Positions 1 to 10,376 of a stretch of 64,000 nt of DNA are shown here, in pieces (within the stretch, counting starts at the first letter, position 1; each line of letters starts with the position of its first letter). Under the pieces are notes generated by a model. That model ran no database searches, was not told the origin of the DNA, and saw only the letters and a list, made by a program, of their open reading frames with translations. The translations under genes and the position numbers were made by a program. Origin of the DNA: Nitzschia sp. DOCU1 (taxonomy: Eukaryota > Bacillariophyta > Bacillariophyceae > Bacillariales > Bacillariaceae). The stretch lies in contig OX595990.1 of assembly GCA_951394045.1 (NCBI GenBank), positions 1,550,001 through 1,614,000 of the forward strand, in the 5' to 3' direction.

Positions 1-868
1 TTCGTTGAATCTCTTGATGTCCAAAGCAAGTACCGACCGGCACAATAGGTGCATCCTCCATCAAAGGGCACTCCAACCATGCTAGTATCATAGTTGTCAA
101 CGTTAGTGCTGTGTTTCTCAATCGTTGGGTCATGCTGGTGGATTGCTGCTGCGACGACGGCGTCATTGCTCATTGCAATGAATTGCGTCATTGGAAATCA
201 TTCCTTCTCATCCTATTGTTGAAGGCAAAAATGGCGGCCTGAGCAAAGCAGACGGCATGGCAAACTTTTGACCATGGCTGTACCTGTGAGCTCACTACCC
301 GAACTAGTTCGAAGAGAGTTACAGAAATTTGGAACTGAAATGGCAGAGAAACAGGAGATTGATGCTGCCGCTCATTTTCACATTTTAATCGAGCCGGCCT
401 TGCCTATGGCGCGCCGTAGGATTCTACTCGATGCTCAAATCGACAGACCGTCAACAAAGCAACCTCAAGGACCCACTTTCAACCAGATCCGGGGATTGAC
501 CGACATAACCAGGAACCCCTGGTAGAGCCGGGAGGTGTATCACACCCTTTTTTTTGCCCTTTTGTGGAAGGACTTGGACCTGAAACGGACAACCAGAAAC
601 CGCCGAGTTGATCCAAAACACCCTTGGCCATCGTCGTCGACCGTCGACGGTGACCCCTACAAGCCCGGAACCCCGATAGCCCACCGCGCTAAAGGCTGTG
701 CAGGCTGGCGTACCCCACGAGCTGGGCTATCGATGACGCCCAGAGATTTTCTGCAAAAAAGACACATGAAGTGCATGCAGACGCTGGCTATTAAACCGTA
801 GCTTTTTAAAAAACTACTAGCGCGAACCCACCTACCTATGAACCCACCGAACCTCCATCCACTCTTGG

Positions 869-924
869 AATCAAACAAGTCGCCTTACGAATCAAACAAG
901 TCGCCTTACGAATCAAACAAGTCA
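869..924. repeat. 21-bp direct repeat, about 2.6 copies
   Basis: The unit AATCAAACAAGTCGCCTTAC plus G (21 bp) occurs at 869-889 and 890-910, with a partial third copy from 911. The two full copies are identical by eye. No function is evident. Confidence 0.9.
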
Positions 925-1271
925 AAATCGGGTTGATTGTTGTTGATCAATTGCCGAGGTGTGGATTCACGGTTGATCTGGATTCGGATGGACAGCAAGA
1001 CGGGGGTTGACTGGGTGAATCAATCGGACCGGGTTGATCGTGGTTCGCATTCCGGTAACGTCGGCCCATAGCCGGCAGAGAATCATCCTCTACAAACCCT
1101 TCTTCTCATAGAAACGCATCGCGGGCACCGCCAGGACTGTCGGAATCGTATACACGACTTCATTAGTCATACAAGTCCATTATACAGAAAATGTTTATTT
1201 TTTCCGCACTACCCGGCAGTAGTGTGCCACGTTTTTTGCACAGTGGGATGCCGCTTCCGTTGGTACGTTCG

Positions 1272-1311
1272 GAAAATTATACAACTCTTGGTTCCATGAT
1301 GTATAATTTTC
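1272..1311. other. Hairpin upstream of YR-1 gene
   Basis: GAAAATTATAC at 1272-1282 is the exact reverse complement of GTATAATTTTC at 1301-1311. This gives an 11-bp perfect stem with an 18-nt loop, about 85 bp before the YR-1 start codon. It could be a recombinase binding site or simply an AT-rich palindrome; the sequence does not decide. Confidence 0.6.
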
Positions 1312-1396
1312 TGGCCAACACGTCACAGCACGAGTAGCAGCTTCATTCCTCCTCATTGGCCACATTCAAGGAACAACACGCACCACCACCAGCACC

Positions 1397-4136
1397 ATGT
1401 CGGCCAGCAGGGGGCAACGAGGACACCGAGGTGGTCGCATTCATTCTCAACAACGTGAGACCAATGACACTGCACCAATGGTTGGCGATGATCTTGCACT
1501 TCCAGCAGATCTAGCGGAGAGATACAATGAAACGGCATCATTCGCCCACAATGACAAAACTCGGCAGGATTACCGCAACCGAATCAAAAGAATCATCACC
1601 TTCTGGAAGGAAAATGACCCTACATACTACGCTGTAGGCGTTTGCAAAGTATCAGAAGCAGATCTTGCAGATGCTACGAAGTATCACTTTGGCAAGACGG
1701 AGGACATTGTCTACGAAGGGCTCAATGAGAGCTTTGTTCTACATTTTCTTGTATGCAATAAGCACAAAGATGATGGCAGCAAGCTAAAAAGCCTCCAAGA
1801 TTTAAGGAAGTACAAGGATGCCATAATGTGGGGATCCAAGATGGCGGGAGTGCTACTACCAGTGAAGTTCTTCGAGATGTTTGATCAATTCCTCGGAGGG
1901 TACAAAAAGGAGTTCAATAAAGAAAAGAAGAAAGGGAATGTGGATCAGACCGACGCTGATCCTATTTCAATATCATTATACAGGCTGCTCCTGAAGTATG
2001 CTATTGATTCCAACAATATATTTGTGTGGTTCTGGACGCTTGCACAATGGAACTGTATGGCTCGGTGCGCTTCTATTGATCCACTTGGTTTTCACAACGT
2101 GAAATTGGGCATTGACTCCCTAGTAGTTAAATATGACGATTCTAAAGCAGACAAGGCGGGTGAAAAACTGTCGGAAAAGAATATCTTTGCCAATCCCTTC
2201 CAGTGGCAGGAATGCTTCTGGACGGGGATGGGAGTTTGGTTAGCCTTGCGTGAAGGCGAAGGGCAGACTGGCAATTGCTTCTTTCTACACAACGGCCTCC
2301 TAGAAGGAAATGCTTCAAAGAAGTACGCTGAACAGCTTGTAGGGATGATCCAACCTCATCTTATGACAGTTGGCAATCATATCAATATTAAAAAATTCAA
2401 CCCATACGGCACTCGCAAAGGATCTGCAACCCATGCAGTATCGGGAACTACTATGCCACCATCAATTCCCTCCATTGCTCGCCGGGGTGAATGGAGCATT
2501 GGCTCCGTACTGGATGTCTACTGGCACTTTGGCAGTGTTGGCGATCAGTACCTTGGCAGAATATTAGCTGGCTTGGATCCAATGTCACCTAACTTTGATG
2601 TTTTGCCACCACATTGGAATATTTCCGACCCAATGTCAAATGAGTTTGTGAAACGAGGCATGAACTTGACGTATAAGAATTTTATGGAAAACAAACCAGC
2701 TTATACTGCACTGATTTTGCGGCTATTTGCGTGCGTGGTTTTTCATTCCGACGCCCTCATTGGAAAGATGTCGTGCCATTCTGGGCACGACTTTACCAAA
2801 GTCGCCATCCTCCACGATCGAGCCCTCCTGAAGGAACTCAAGAGTCTTGTGACCCTTGAAAAAACTGCAGGGGTTATTGAAGCTCCTACGGGCATTCCAC
2901 CGCATGTCATGCATGCACGTCAGCTTGAAAAGCTGGTCGAGCAAACGGGAAAATTGATGGCAAATATGGACCACCAAAACGAAACGTTGGTAGCATCCAT
3001 GGTGAAGCCTCTTGAAGAAAACGCCTTAGAGGCAGGTCACATTACAAGTCATCGCCTCACACAAATTCTAGAGAGGCATAAGAACGACCACATGGAAGCT
3101 ACAAAGAAAGAATTTGAAAGCATCAAGGCTTCAATCAGGAGACTGCGAGATGCTGGCGCTAACCATGACGACAAAGATGAAGAAGGATACACTAGCCACA
3201 CTCCTACTTTTCAGGCGGCAAATATTTTCCAATATGGCGGGAAATTCCATCCTGTTCCACAAGGATTCCAATTCCCTTCGGCAACCCTGCGACAAGGCCT
3301 GCAGTTGTGGCTCAAGGGTCAGACTGTGAATGCAAATGGAAGCCAATGCGTTCGTCCATTTCGTTTGTTGAGTGCTCTGCCAACCAAAGAACTTCAGAAT
3401 CGCTATCGAATCAACTGGGTGCCTATTTTTACATATTTGGAAAAACACGCAACCACACAGCTACCAACCGACACACGGACAATGAGTGATGATGCTGTTG
3501 AGGCCTACTACACCGAATGCCTTAATATTTTGAAGAACCGGGTAGCCTATTGTTTCAAGACTGGTGGGTGTGTAAAATGGAATGTGTCTAGCTGGTCTAA
3601 CAAGATACAACCATCGTCTATTAAAAAGTCAGGAACGGAAGAGGACAAAGCCAAACTGGGCACCGAGGCAACCTCCTTCAGGAACCGGCCGCGAAGTGGT
3701 GGCGGCAGCCGAAAGAAAAGACACAGCACCACAACCCCTTTGTATCCACAGCGACAGAAAAGAAGAAATCTACAACCGACCAATCAGCTTCAAAGGCAAA
3801 GGCGCCGCAACCATTCATCCACCCCCTCGTCCACCACAAACAATGCCTTTCCGGATTCTTTTGGTGGCATGGAAGATCTTGACGAAGAACAACGCCAACG
3901 AATTGCAGATCGTGATGGTGAGATCAGAGAGCAAGCCAGCCAGGAAATGCGCCATGAAATGATAGCTGCTGGGGCAGAACAACTTAGAGTAGGAGATGCT
4001 GCTGGATTTGATGGATCCAGGCTCTATGTTGGACCGACTGGAGCTACTGGTGTGGAGGTCAATCGTGGCAATGTTTCAACATTTGAGCTACGTGCATATT
4101 CGCAGCAGCACCTTACACAACATGTCCCACAAACTA
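1397..4136 (+). pseudogene. YR-1: tyrosine-recombinase-like gene, part 1 (split by LINE-1)
   Basis: This is the first 913 codons of a Crypton-like tyrosine-recombinase gene. Seen: a basic, disordered N-terminus; a box I-like Arg in WNCMARCASIDPL (R223); a box II-like YGTRKGSATH (R340); then RRGEWSIGSVLDVYW, supplying W366 and the presumed nucleophile Y375. The usual His of the HxxR box is Tyr337. A C-terminal half (about 400-780) of unknown fold follows, then a Gln/Arg-rich tail. The start is the first ATG of the frame, 11 nt after a CACCACCACC stretch. The frame stays open past 4136 to 4345, but those codons belong to LINE-1 sequence, not to this gene. The true end is at 17881-18110. YR-2 (31064 onward) is a distant homologue with the same order of recombinase core and C-terminal half. 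The role is inferred: mobilising its own element by site-specific recombination. Confidence 0.7.
4120..4136. repeat. Target-site duplication of LINE-1, left copy
   Basis: ACATGTCCCACAAACTA at 4120-4136 is identical to 17864-17880. The two copies bracket LINE-1 exactly and both lie in the YR-1 reading frame, as expected for a target-site duplication made by target-primed insertion. Confidence 0.95.
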
Positions 4137-4242
4137 AAAAAAAAAAACCGAAGCCTATTTTATCCGACCGGATGGGATGTAGGTCCCGACCAACCCGGCC
4201 CGGGCGCTCCTGGGGAGCGCGCGGAACTAATCTCGGCAATGC
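4137..4242 (-). other. LINE-1 3' untranslated end with stem-loop and T-run
   Basis: This is between the ORF2 stop (4243-4245) and the target duplication. Read in the LINE sense, it has a short GC stem (GCGCTCC at 4204-4210 pairing with GGAGCGC at 4214-4220, 3-nt loop) and ends in a run of 11 T (A-run at 4137-4147 on the plus strand) instead of the usual poly(A). The stem-loop could be a template-recognition structure for the reverse transcriptase; that is inference. Confidence 0.65.
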
Positions 4243-6585
4243 CTATGTGGCATCCGCCGAGCTAGGTAGAAGTTGTCGGAAGGCGTCGTCTATGGCAGGG
4301 GTGTTGCCTATTCGAAGGTCCTTCGCCCGGGCGACGCTGGCATAAATTGTGTCGCTGTACAGGGCTATCCAGTCCTCGATGGTGTTGAGGTCGGGGTACT
4401 GTTGCATGTGCGTTTCGGGGCTGGAGAGAAAGATGGACCGATCGCATGGGCATACTTGAGTCCGCATTGAGTACAGCAATGAGAGATGATTTTGGAGTAC
4501 TTGGAGTCGAGATGATGCTTTGGCGGCCGCATCGACGCCATGGCGTTCGTCGTTCCGAGTTTTCCACAGCTTAAACCACTGGGTGATAAGCAAGCGGCCA
4601 AGGCCGATGAGCCATTTTCTGCCTGATTGTTGGGCATGTGGAGGCTGGTTTTCCGAGTGTTGGTTATGCAGAAGTACCCATTGGGAACTCCATCGACCGC
4701 GGTAGAGTTGGCCCCAGCCGATTGCGTTTTGTTCCAGGAGCAATTGGTGATAAGGGGCAGGTAGAGGAATTGTGTTGGCTGCAGGACCGCCTGGTAGGTT
4801 CTGGTGGAAATGATCAAGGCCCGCGCATAGTAGTCGGAGAAGGACTGGGTCAGACTGGGTTGGCTGGAATTTCGTGACCAGCGAGAGCGTCGTATCCCGC
4901 CATGTCGATCGGGACGGACCGGGGCATTGCATAACATGGTCATTACTTTCGTCGGTGCAGGGGCAGGAGGGACAGCATTGAGGGTAGTTGGAATTGTGAC
5001 GGTGAGCGATGTGGCCGGTTGGGGCGATCGCGTGGCAGTGTTTGATGAAAGTGTTCCGTTGATGGTGGAATGACTTGCTGATCTGGGCGAAGAGTTCAAA
5101 ATCGATGGTTTTTCGAGTGACGGTTGTCCATTGGAACCGGTTTTCAAGGTATGCAAACATGGCCGGGGCGGTGGCGGCATAGTGAACTCTGCGTTTCAAT
5201 TTACCGGTGACAGATTCGTTGTCGAGGATTAAGAGTGCGTGGACAGGGGGCAACATGGGCGGGATCAGGGGCGCAGATGGACGTTCGGCGGCTGCTGTGG
5301 TGGCCTCGTCATCCGCATGGCAGTTCAGTTGGGCAGGGAAGGGTAGGCTACGTTGTGGCTTTGTTCTATCTTGATGGCCTTTGACCCAGCGAATCTCGAG
5401 GGGAAAAGGAAGCTGTGAACTAGATTCGGCAATGGTTTGGATCACGTCCCATTCGGAAAGGAGATAGCTGTTGGGTACGGTATACTTTTGCGTGTTGGCC
5501 CGGTTGGTGCGTTGAACAACACTGCTGTTGTCCAGGTAGACGGTAGGTGTGATTGCGAGTTGGATTCCCGTGAATTCAATGAGGCGGATGAGGAATCTGA
5601 GGGTCGCAAGTAATCCGTACGATTCGCTGCGGAAGGAATTAGGTTTTGCGCCCGGGGCTGGGCCACGACCGCTGGCCAGCATAGTGCGGCTCGAGGAGTG
5701 TGCGAGGACGAAACCAAACGTGGCGGCCACGTGCTTGACGGAGCCATCGCTGCCAAAGATACCACCGTTGTCTTGGTTAAGTAATGTCATGATCTCGACG
5801 GGAGACATGAGAAGGCGACAGCTGCGTAAGAGGTCCAATTCCCATTCGGGTAGTCGCGAGACGAATTCTTCGAAGGTGGACGGATTCGGGGCAGGAGGGG
5901 GGGCGTCTGCAGTTCCGGAAGCAATGACAGGAAGAAGTAGATCGTTACGGATGATGACGCGGACAGGAGTGGTGGATGCAGGTGGTGGCGCAGTAGTGCC
6001 GGTGTGGGTGTAGTCGAAGTGCCGTGGTGAGGTACGGGGCATCGAACGGTACATGCCGTTCAGGGAGTGACGATACAAGCAGTCTTCCGAGCGGTTGTAT
6101 GTCCACTGAGGCCAGTAGCGACACTGGTCGACAGGGACAATCCAACGGCCCAGGGGTTGGTGGAGTTCGCCCCGGATGTTGCTGAAAGTTCGGAGGAATG
6201 AGCGCCATATCTGCCACGATGGTTTATCTGGGCATGGCTGGTTGAACATGGATACCCGAATATCTGTTGGCTGAGGGGGGCGCGAGGGCGCCATCATGGC
6301 TCCTCGAATATTGGTGCCGTCCATGTCTGTGATATCCGCGATGGTCTGAACTTGGAGATAGCGACGGCATGCCTGAATGTGACGAAGATGGGTGGGCTTC
6401 CAGCGGCTGTCCCGAAGGGCGATGTCCATCAGATGGGCGTCATGGACACGCAGTGGTGGCGGAACGTGGGGGGTGGTTAGCACGATTTTACCGTTTACCA
6501 ATGCTAGAAATTGTCGGATAACGAGGAACAGGGAGGAATCACTTGGGGGGATTGGCAGGTCGGGAAATTCGAGGATCGGGAAGGA
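4243..6585 (-). pseudogene. LINE-1 ORF2, 3' part: RNase H and C-terminal domain
   Basis: This is the downstream half of ORF2, cut off from its start by the LTR element. The frame is open from the insertion point (6585) to the TAG at 4243. RNase H residues are visible in order: GSDGSVK (first Asp), RSESYGLLA (Glu), TVYLDNSS (second Asp), and CHADDEA (last Asp). Then a cluster CCPSC...HVMQC resembles the Cys/His motif near the end of many LINE proteins. If the LTR element and one AGGA (TCCT on this strand) copy are removed, the frame joins exactly to the upstream half at 12252. Intact ORF2 would then be about 1,970 residues. As it stands, this part has no start codon of its own with clear support. 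Confidence 0.88.
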
Positions 6586-7105
6586 TGCACTAGGCTAGAA
6601 ACTGCAGTAGATTGTTTTTGGAAATTGTGAGACTATTTTAAAAGTAGATCTATCGTTGCATCGACTCCATCTTCCCATCTGATCGTGATCACGACTATAT
6701 ATCTTAGTAGACAAGATAGTTGTCAAGAAGGTAAGACATGCCCGTCCCTAACTAGCAGTGTTGTGTTTCTTTGTGACTGCTCTAGTTAGTGACGCCTAGC
6801 ATCCTATGACCTTCTAGCACCTATAGCATGACCCTAGGTCCTGACGCCTAGCGTCAAGACTAGCATCAAGATAGACATCGTCGTCGCCTCGCTCCGACCA
6901 TATATGTGTGTCGCACTTTCTGTGCACAAGCGCGCCATCCGGCATGCTCGACGACGTCACGTGGCCTCTGTGTCCGTCCGTCGGCAGTATATATTTGTAC
7001 GTACGTATGTTAGGTTAGATGCTATGCGTTATAGCTAGTCCTGTTAGTCTACATTAGTCCTGTTAGTCCTGTCACGCCATTTCAGGCATTATCGTGCCTA
7101 CTGCA
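6586..7105 (-). repeat. 3' LTR of LTR-1
   Basis: A 520-bp repeat, nearly identical to 11732-12251 and to the LTRs at 37713-38232 and 39331-39850. Ends TGCA...TGCA. It carries short AACAGGACTA repeats near its sense 5' end and a set of TGACGT/TGACGC words (detailed for the copy at 37713-38232). Confidence 0.97.
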
Positions 7106-7133
7106 CTCGCCCCCCTGATCGAAGCCGTTAATC

Positions 7134-10100
7134 CTACGACTTATACGGGACGATCTGTCTTATGTTAAGTCTCTCGATAATATTGCCGAAGCGTAATGTG
7201 ACCGTACCATTCGCATGTACTCGTTCAATAGTACAAGGACCCTCACGTTTGGGTTCTACCTTGTTTGGGTCAGCTACTAGCTTCAGCACGCGGTCGCCCA
7301 CTGCGTAGTCGTGTTCGACTCGTCGTTCATTTTCTCTTTTGTTGTTTTCAGCAATTCGTCGCTGTTTTTGTTCCTCGATCATCTGCCAATCCGCTTGATG
7401 TTGGATCGGGAAGATCATGTCTCGGCCGAACACCAATTGTCCTGGTGTCGCCTTGAGTGTCGTGTGATAAGTACTCCGAATCCCGAAGCATACGGCGCTC
7501 ACCAGTCCGGCGAACGGTTCGTCGTCGTCGACGTTGTCAAAGTTGAAGGTGCGAATCATGTTCCCAATAGTACCATGTACTCTCTCGAGAATGGCGTTCG
7601 ATTGGGGATTTCGCTTTGATGAAGGCTTCGCCTTGATCGCGTATTCTTTCTTAATTAACTCTTGAAATTCGGCCTTGAACTCGGGGCCTGCATCATATGT
7701 GATGAGCTCCGGCCAAGGATATCGCGAGAGCCATTGCTTCTCTACCATGTTCGCGATGTTGTCGGCTTGTTTGTTCTTGATCTCTGTCATCTCGAACCAT
7801 CCTGTCGCAGGATCAATAAACGTTAGTGCCATGAATTCTAGCGGCTTCTTTCCTTTTCGTCTGATCTTATAGGGTCCAATCGTGTCAACACACAAATGTT
7901 CCCATGGTTGGGCTTCTGCGAGCTTCTCTGGAAGCTTCCCGTACTTAAGCCTTTTCGTTTTACCCTTTTGACATGGGTCGCAACGTTGAACTACTTTCTT
8001 AACGTCGGCTTTAATACCTGGCCAATAGAGATGCTGGGCAATCGTTTCTGCCGTTCGCAATTCTCCTGGGTGCATTAAGTATTCGTGGTACCAATTGATG
8101 ACATGGTTCCGTAGTATACGCGGAATGTAAATCTTATCTTTGTAGCAAATCAGCTGTTCGCCCCCACGGAATATCTTCCGTGTGACGTCCGGGTGAGATT
8201 CCGTGAGCTGTTGCATTTGCAAATCCCGTTGTTGATACTCAGCAATGACGCGAAAGCTCAACGGGAAGAGGTCGGCCGGAAGCCTATCTCCCGCGAAGAG
8301 CTCGTGCGCTTGTTCTCGCGTCGGCGCACTGACCGGAACGACTGGAGTATCAGAACGAGGATAGCGGCTGAGCACGTCAGCGACGACGTTGTTGACGCCT
8401 TTGATGTACTCAATGTTGGCACCATATTCTTCAATTAGTAGACGCCAGCGTAACACGCGATCCGTCTTGAGATCATTAAATAGTAAATTCTTGTGATCTG
8501 TATAGATCGTTATCTTCTGTCCGAGAAGAATAGTACGGAACTCCTTCAGAGTCTCGACAATTGAGAGCAGTTCACGCTCGGTTGTCGTGTAGCGCGTCTG
8601 CGCGTCGGTTAGTTTCCTGCTGTAGAACGCTAACGGACGTCCGTCCTGCGTGATGATGCCACCTAGCTGGTACTTAGAAGCGTCCGTGTAGATAACGAAC
8701 CGTTTTAAGAAATTTGGGAAGGCTAGTATAGCTTCCTTACTAATTATACGTTTCGCCTCATCGAAGGCCTTTTGCTGTTCTTCGCCCCATCGCCAAGGGA
8801 CGTTTTTGGATGTCATAGACGTTAATGGTGCGAGCACGTGTGAACGACGTCTCCACATGTCGCGGTAATAGTTGACGAGACCAATAAAGCCTCGAAGTTC
8901 CTTTCTGTTCTTCGGCGCTTTCATTGCCAAGATGCTGTCAACCTTTTTGGGGAGAGGTTGGACACCTTCCCTAGTTACCCAGTATCCAAGATACTCGATC
9001 TCGCCTCGTCCAAAGAAGGATTTCTGCGCATTGATCTTGAGCCCGGCTTTGGCTATACGCGCTAGGGCTTTCTCTAGCTTGGTGAGGTGATCGTTAAAGG
9101 TACTTGAACTGACTATGAGTACGTCATTGAGATAGGTTCGTACGAATTCGAGTCCTGCCATCAGGGAGGACATTTTTGCTTGAAAGATATCTGGCGAACC
9201 AGCCACTCCCATGGGTAAGCGTTTATACTTGTACTTGCCGAAGGGCAGCACAATAGTACATAGCTTTGACGCCGCAGGGCTTAAACGTATGGTATAGTAC
9301 CCCATGTTCAGATCTAAGGAACTCGCATATTGGAAGCCTTGCAGCTTCAATAGCATGTCCTGAATCTTAGGGATAGGATACGGCTTACGCTTTAGCATTG
9401 TGTTTAACTTTCTGAAGTCGCTTATGAATCGTACGGTTCCATTCTTTTTGGGGATAATAAACGAGGGTGCCCCCCATTCACTATCATTATCTTCTTCCAA
9501 GACGCCTAACGCGCAGAGTCGTTCGACCTCGCGTCTCATAGCGCCTTCATGTACTTGCGGTATGGGAAAAGGACGTGCATGATACGGTTTGGCATCATCC
9601 TTCAGTTCTAACTCAATGTCGGTTCCCTTCCACTCGCCGAGTGTACCGTCAAATAGTGTTTCATATTTGCGAAGTAGTCGTAGCAAGTCGCCTTGTTCCG
9701 CCTCTGACAAGTGCGACTGCTCCTTGCACAGTTGTTCTAGGTTAGCTTTTTCATAGTGCGCGTCTAAAATCTCGGTGGTGCGCTTGGCTAATTCGGCGGT
9801 AGACTCCGCCTCTTGTGAGAGGTTGTATACTTCCATAGCCCTGCTACGGTCGCGTAGCGCTCCGAACTCTCGCATGGGTACTTCTATTCCATCCCATTTG
9901 AGGGTGAGGCTACTATTTAGTATATCTAAGCCCATGTATTGTTGTATGTCCTTACCGAGTATAATATCGTAGTTCTCTCGTTTGGACTTAGACTGGGTGT
10001 CCACGTGGCACTCCCATTCTATTTGCTTCTGTCTTGTGAAGTCTGCGAATATCAGTGGTATCTTTGCCTTCTTCGTGGTGCAGAATGTACCACCCTTCGT

Positions 10101-10334
10101 CGTCCACTGTCCGGTGCGATCCTTCCAGGTTTTGCGCCGAGCTGTGAAGTCATTTAGGATGATGGTTCCTGTGCAACCACTGTCAACAAGCCCACGTAAC
10201 ACCATTGGCGCGCCTCCTGGTACTGTAGACGGGACCAGGATTAGCACCTCTGGCGAACGCTGCGTTTTCTGTCGCTTCCTCGGCCTATGTAGGCTAGAGA
10301 GAATGTGACATTCGGCGGGGCATTGTGCGGCCAT
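7134..10334 (-). CDS. pol: LTR-1 pol polyprotein (protease, RT, RNase H, integrase), RT site altered
   Basis: A 1,066-residue polyprotein that would process itself, reverse-transcribe the element RNA and integrate the cDNA. Seen in order: aspartic protease site VDSGCTG (Asp51); RT motif A SLDLNMGYY (Asp341) and the catalytic box at 401-404; RNase H with FVIYTDASK, ERELLS and YTDHKN; integrase zinc-binding H/C residues ending CDPCQKGK; core residues in CVDTIGPY, TYDAGPEF and SNAILERVHG. No chromodomain is apparent at the C-terminus. The catalytic box reads YLND: Asp403 is Asn (codon AAT at 9126-9128). The sister copy at 34484 has YLDD (GAT). Loss of this Asp should abolish polymerisation. The frame is the same as gag, one UGA downstream of it. 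Four residue differences separate the two pol copies by my reading (A/T, N/D, I/V, R/H). Confidence 0.95.
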   Translation of the reverse strand: MAAQCPAECHILSSLHRPRKRQKTQRSPEVLILVPSTVPGGAPMVLRGLVDSGCTGTIILNDFTARRKTWKDRTGQWTTKGGTFCTTKKAKIPLIFADFTRQKQIEWECHVDTQSKSKRENYDIILGKDIQQYMGLDILNSSLTLKWDGIEVPMREFGALRDRSRAMEVYNLSQEAESTAELAKRTTEILDAHYEKANLEQLCKEQSHLSEAEQGDLLRLLRKYETLFDGTLGEWKGTDIELELKDDAKPYHARPFPIPQVHEGAMRREVERLCALGVLEEDNDSEWGAPSFIIPKKNGTVRFISDFRKLNTMLKRKPYPIPKIQDMLLKLQGFQYASSLDLNMGYYTIRLSPAASKLCTIVLPFGKYKYKRLPMGVAGSPDIFQAKMSSLMAGLEFVRTYLNDVLIVSSSTFNDHLTKLEKALARIAKAGLKINAQKSFFGRGEIEYLGYWVTREGVQPLPKKVDSILAMKAPKNRKELRGFIGLVNYYRDMWRRRSHVLAPLTSMTSKNVPWRWGEEQQKAFDEAKRIISKEAILAFPNFLKRFVIYTDASKYQLGGIITQDGRPLAFYSRKLTDAQTRYTTTERELLSIVETLKEFRTILLGQKITIYTDHKNLLFNDLKTDRVLRWRLLIEEYGANIEYIKGVNNVVADVLSRYPRSDTPVVPVSAPTREQAHELFAGDRLPADLFPLSFRVIAEYQQRDLQMQQLTESHPDVTRKIFRGGEQLICYKDKIYIPRILRNHVINWYHEYLMHPGELRTAETIAQHLYWPGIKADVKKVVQRCDPCQKGKTKRLKYGKLPEKLAEAQPWEHLCVDTIGPYKIRRKGKKPLEFMALTFIDPATGWFEMTEIKNKQADNIANMVEKQWLSRYPWPELITYDAGPEFKAEFQELIKKEYAIKAKPSSKRNPQSNAILERVHGTIGNMIRTFNFDNVDDDEPFAGLVSAVCFGIRSTYHTTLKATPGQLVFGRDMIFPIQHQADWQMIEEQKQRRIAENNKRENERRVEHDYAVGDRVLKLVADPNKVEPKREGPCTIERVHANGTVTLRFGNIIERLNIRQIVPYKS

Positions 10335-10376
10335 TCGTTTCCTATTAATTAAGTCGCTATTACATATGTTGTGTGA

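Larger units (their letters stand above)
1..1396. other. Non-coding stretch upstream of YR-1
   Basis: I see no convincing gene here. Short open frames on both strands have no recognisable domains and overlap one another. The stretch holds a short direct repeat (869-924), many GTTGAT-like words around 930-1045, and a hairpin just before the recombinase gene (1272-1311). It probably contains the left flank and promoter of the YR-1 element, but I could not place the element's left end. Confidence 0.5.

Noticed and set aside
4137..4345. Continuation of the YR-1 frame to give a 982-residue protein
   Set aside because: It lies past the 17-bp target duplication and is antisense to the LINE-1 3' end and ORF2 tail, so it is chance open sequence.
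4365..5180. 271-codon frame overlapping LINE-1 ORF2
   Set aside because: Alternative frame of ORF2 on the same strand without RNase H or Cys/His motifs, which are in the ORF2 frame.
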